The position numbers and the translations under genes were made by a program. From assembly GCF_964204645.1 (NCBI RefSeq), contig NC_134036.1:3151501-3215500 (forward strand): a stretch of 64,000 nucleotides of DNA. Reading direction: 5' to 3'. The stretch comes from Tubulanus polymorphus. Lineage: Eukaryota > Nemertea > Palaeonemertea > Tubulaniformes > Tubulanidae. The notes below the pieces were generated by a model that ran no database searches, was not told where the DNA came from, and saw only the letters and a program-made list of their open reading frames with translations. Positions 61,759 through 64,000 of the stretch are shown here, one piece after another. The stretch's first letter is position 1. Each line of letters begins with the position of its first letter.

Positions 61759-62300
61759 TTAGGAACAAACTCCTTTACAGGGGTTGCCGTTACAACACTT
61801 CGAAGCACCGCCGGCACACACCATACCCGTGGTCGTGCAACCTATATCAAAAAGAAAAAAAAACATGAAAAGGAAAATTGAATTTGGAAGTTGAATACAA
61901 TTTTACTCAAATTGAAAAAGTTTTTGAACCCCAAACCCGACTTAGATGTAAAACCGGCGATGATCCCGACAGTGAAGATGATAGATACCCCTCGTTCATT
62001 TCGACATACAGATATACACGCATGTTCATAAATATTGCATGTCAATTAAACTGATTTTGTTGGAATATAAGTATATAATATAATCTCTGAAATTCAATCC
62101 ATCAAATTAATTCGATCAATGTTCAACTACTAAATTTATGCTGATAATTGCTACTTTAATCCAGAATAATTTATTAGATCCTATGTTATTGTGTATTATT
62201 TTCCCAGTTGTTACTCACCTGCAGCAATTGATGCGGCACTGACCACAATCCCAACAACAGCACATACGCGAGTCATTAAATAAGCGAACATTTTCAGCGT
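61759..62300 (-). CDS. Secreted six-cysteine peptide, cystine-knot-like
   Basis: Two coding exons, 62291-62219 (preceded by acceptor ttctag at 62301) and 61841-61759, join in phase 1 and give a 51-residue precursor. Residues 1-24 form a signal peptide with a hydrophobic core (CAVVGIVVSAASIAA). The rest is a mature peptide of about 27 residues whose spacing is C-x6-C-x6-C-C-x4-C-x3-C, one residue from the stop. The C-C-CC-C-C order is that of inhibitor-cystine-knot peptides: channel blockers, antimicrobial peptides or growth-factor-like ligands. There is no propeptide, unlike most cone-snail toxins. It is Gly-rich with only two basic residues. Function cannot be told from sequence; a role in defence or signalling is as likely as toxicity. 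A 5' non-coding exon and a TATA box lie upstream. Confidence 0.7.
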
Positions 62301-62912
62301 CTAGAATTTGAATTGAATATACATACTACTAATTTGGCATTGTAGGGCATCCCAAATATTCTGATTATTCAACAGTTCTTAACATGCTCGCAGTGCTTGC
62401 TGCGTCAGCAAAAACTGATGATAGTGCAAAGCAGCGGTAACGAATTCTCTGCATGCTGGTTTGAATACCGTACTTATATGAAGCGTACAGAGTGTTGTCA
62501 AAATTAGTCACATCAGTTCGTTACAGTGAGAATAGAAGTAATGATTGATTCAGTGGATAATTTGAATGTAAAATCCGATTTGAAGTCGCTTGCATTTTGT
62601 ATCACAGAAAGACGGAAACAGGTTTCTGTCTCTTTTTTCCGTATGTGATGTATATAATATAGATAATCACTGAGTATGAGTACAATAGATAATCACTAAA
62701 AATTCATTTTTGTCTTTAGAACACGACAGTCGTGTGATTGAAATTAGTTCCTCGCCTCAGTTATAAGAAGAAATTGGTTATGAATTTTATGCAGTTTAAA
62801 TAGCAAAATAGCCATCGGTTAAAATACTTAGAATTAATACTATATTAGACGGTATGATCGGTCATGGAAAAATCATCAAGCGCTTGCTATCGCGGTATAC
62901 GTTTGTTATCTA

Positions 62913-62950
62913 CTTACGGTTTTGCCTTCCAGTTAAAGTTTGGTTGCTGC
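62913..62950 (-). other. Likely 5' non-coding exon of the six-cysteine peptide gene
   Basis: On the minus strand, about 25-30 bases after the TATA box, the sequence runs to CAAAACC|gtaagtag, a good donor near 62920. It would splice to the acceptor at 62301 just before the start codon. Confidence 0.4.
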
Positions 62951-62966
62951 ATTCAATAAAGGAACC

Positions 62967-62977
62967 TTTATATAGAA
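62967..62977 (-). promoter_or_regulatory. TATA box of the six-cysteine peptide gene
   Basis: CTATATAAAGG on the minus strand, at the expected distance from a 5' non-coding exon. It is the only convincing TATA box paired with a gene in this window and suggests regulated, high-level expression. Confidence 0.5.
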
Positions 62978-64000
62978 ATTTCGCTCATCAATTTTACACT
63001 CCAGATATTTAACACACTATTTGCTTTCTACTCAGGTTCTTTTCACTTTGCCAGGATCTAATTTCAGCAATTGAATCCAGAGAAGGGACGGGTGAAATAT
63101 GAAACTATTTAATATTCTAATATTAATTTTACTTAATATTCAGAACCCAATATAATCTAGTCTGATAAACGTATATTTAGCGTCGTCATGTTAAACCCAC
63201 AAAACTGTGAAACTGGATTCAGAGTCAAATTAACCAACGAAACTGTGGAACTGGGTACAGAGTCGAATACAACCCACACAACTATGGAACTGGGTTCTGC
63301 GTGAAAATAACTCTTTACGACTGGAGATCTTGGGTCATGGTCGTATTTGACCTGAATCGAGAGTTATAAACTAAACGTAGGAACTTCATCTGCGAAACTC
63401 CTAAACTCCTAAATTACCAATAGTTCAGAACATCACTTCAGATGACATGAAAATAGTTTCTACTTCGATATTTTATGAACCGATGAGTCGCTCAGGTATA
63501 AACCTGACTTTTTTCAGGGGTAGTTTCCGTTTAATAAACCTACACTTCATAAACCTGAACTTCATCATTATCCATAAGTGAACCTTTTATCACAGGACTA
63601 CGAAACAGAAGTCGTACGTCTAATTATGTAATTATATAGTTTTCCCTTCAACCTTGTGAGCTCATCCGTCACTTACATTGAAAATATATAGGACTGGCGT
63701 TTAGCAAAAACAGTCAATGTAAAATCGATGACGTAAACTCTTTTCACAAAATATTAAAGTATTACGTTTATATAGTCTGATGTGGTATTGTTTTTGTCAT
63801 TATGACGGCTTGGCAGTCATTACGGGCCACAAATGTCTATAGATAGTGACCAAATATTCCTTGCGCGCCCCTTTTTCAAAAAGCTAGATCCACCCCTGGG
63901 TCACTCCACCCGGTTGCAGTGAAATATCATCTAACATCTCAGCCGCAGTGAGAGGTCTCTTCATAATATTCTAAATGTATGAATCTTGTTGGATTGTCTC
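62978..64000. other. Right-end intergenic region
   Basis: No gene seen. At about 63185-63300 a ~41-bp unit with AACTGTGGAACTGGGT recurs three times, related to the GTTCCACAGTT elements. The sequence runs off the window with no feature. Confidence 0.5.

Overview
This window is nuclear DNA from an animal, most likely a marine invertebrate and probably a spiralian (mollusc, annelid or brachiopod type). The evidence is: genes split by GT-AG introns; orthologs of conserved animal genes (MESD, type I PIP5K, KLHDC4); a divergent intronless peptide-type GPCR; a secreted cystine-knot-like peptide; and AT-rich intergenic DNA full of short terminal-inverted-repeat elements and tRNA-like SINE pieces. The exact phylum is an inference.

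Layout. 3-323 (+) is the 3' end of a zinc-finger gene that enters from the left. 1554-4400 (-) is a complete four-exon MESD gene. Its start lies head to head, about 590 bp away, with a type I phosphatidylinositol-4-phosphate 5-kinase gene (PIP5K1, + strand) that fills 4988 to about 38480 in some 18 or more exons. An 11-kb intron of that gene holds one very large exon (17870-20374, 835 codons). It ends in a phase-0 donor that fits the next PIP5K exon exactly, which suggests an isoform with a huge N-terminal extension. 43553-45998 (-) is a seven-exon gene for a divergent type II pantothenate-kinase-like protein with degraded nucleotide-binding loops. 48320-49369 (-) is an intronless rhodopsin-class GPCR. 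50301-55142 (+) is a complete twelve-exon KLHDC4. 58444-60468 (-) holds weak gene-like fragments. 61759-62300 (-) is a small gene for a secreted six-cysteine peptide, with a TATA box and a 5' non-coding exon.

The rest is intronic or intergenic. It carries at least ten families of short inverted-repeat elements (hAT-like, pogo-like and piggyBac-like termini among them), SINE fragments, a ~170-bp tandem array built around an AAGATGGC motif, a 44-bp minisatellite open in three frames, a 290-bp pyrimidine tract and several microsatellites.

The genes do not form an operon or pathway. MESD acts in the ER, PIP5K at the plasma membrane, the PanK-like protein in CoA-related or regulatory roles, and the GPCR and small peptide in signalling or defence. 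The most unusual points are the giant alternative PIP5K first exon, the PIP5K tail exon readable in three frames, the duplicated PIP5K cassette exon, the cystine-knot-like peptide gene and the divergent PanK-like gene. All exon coordinates come from reading splice signals and reading-frame phase by eye, and no search was run.
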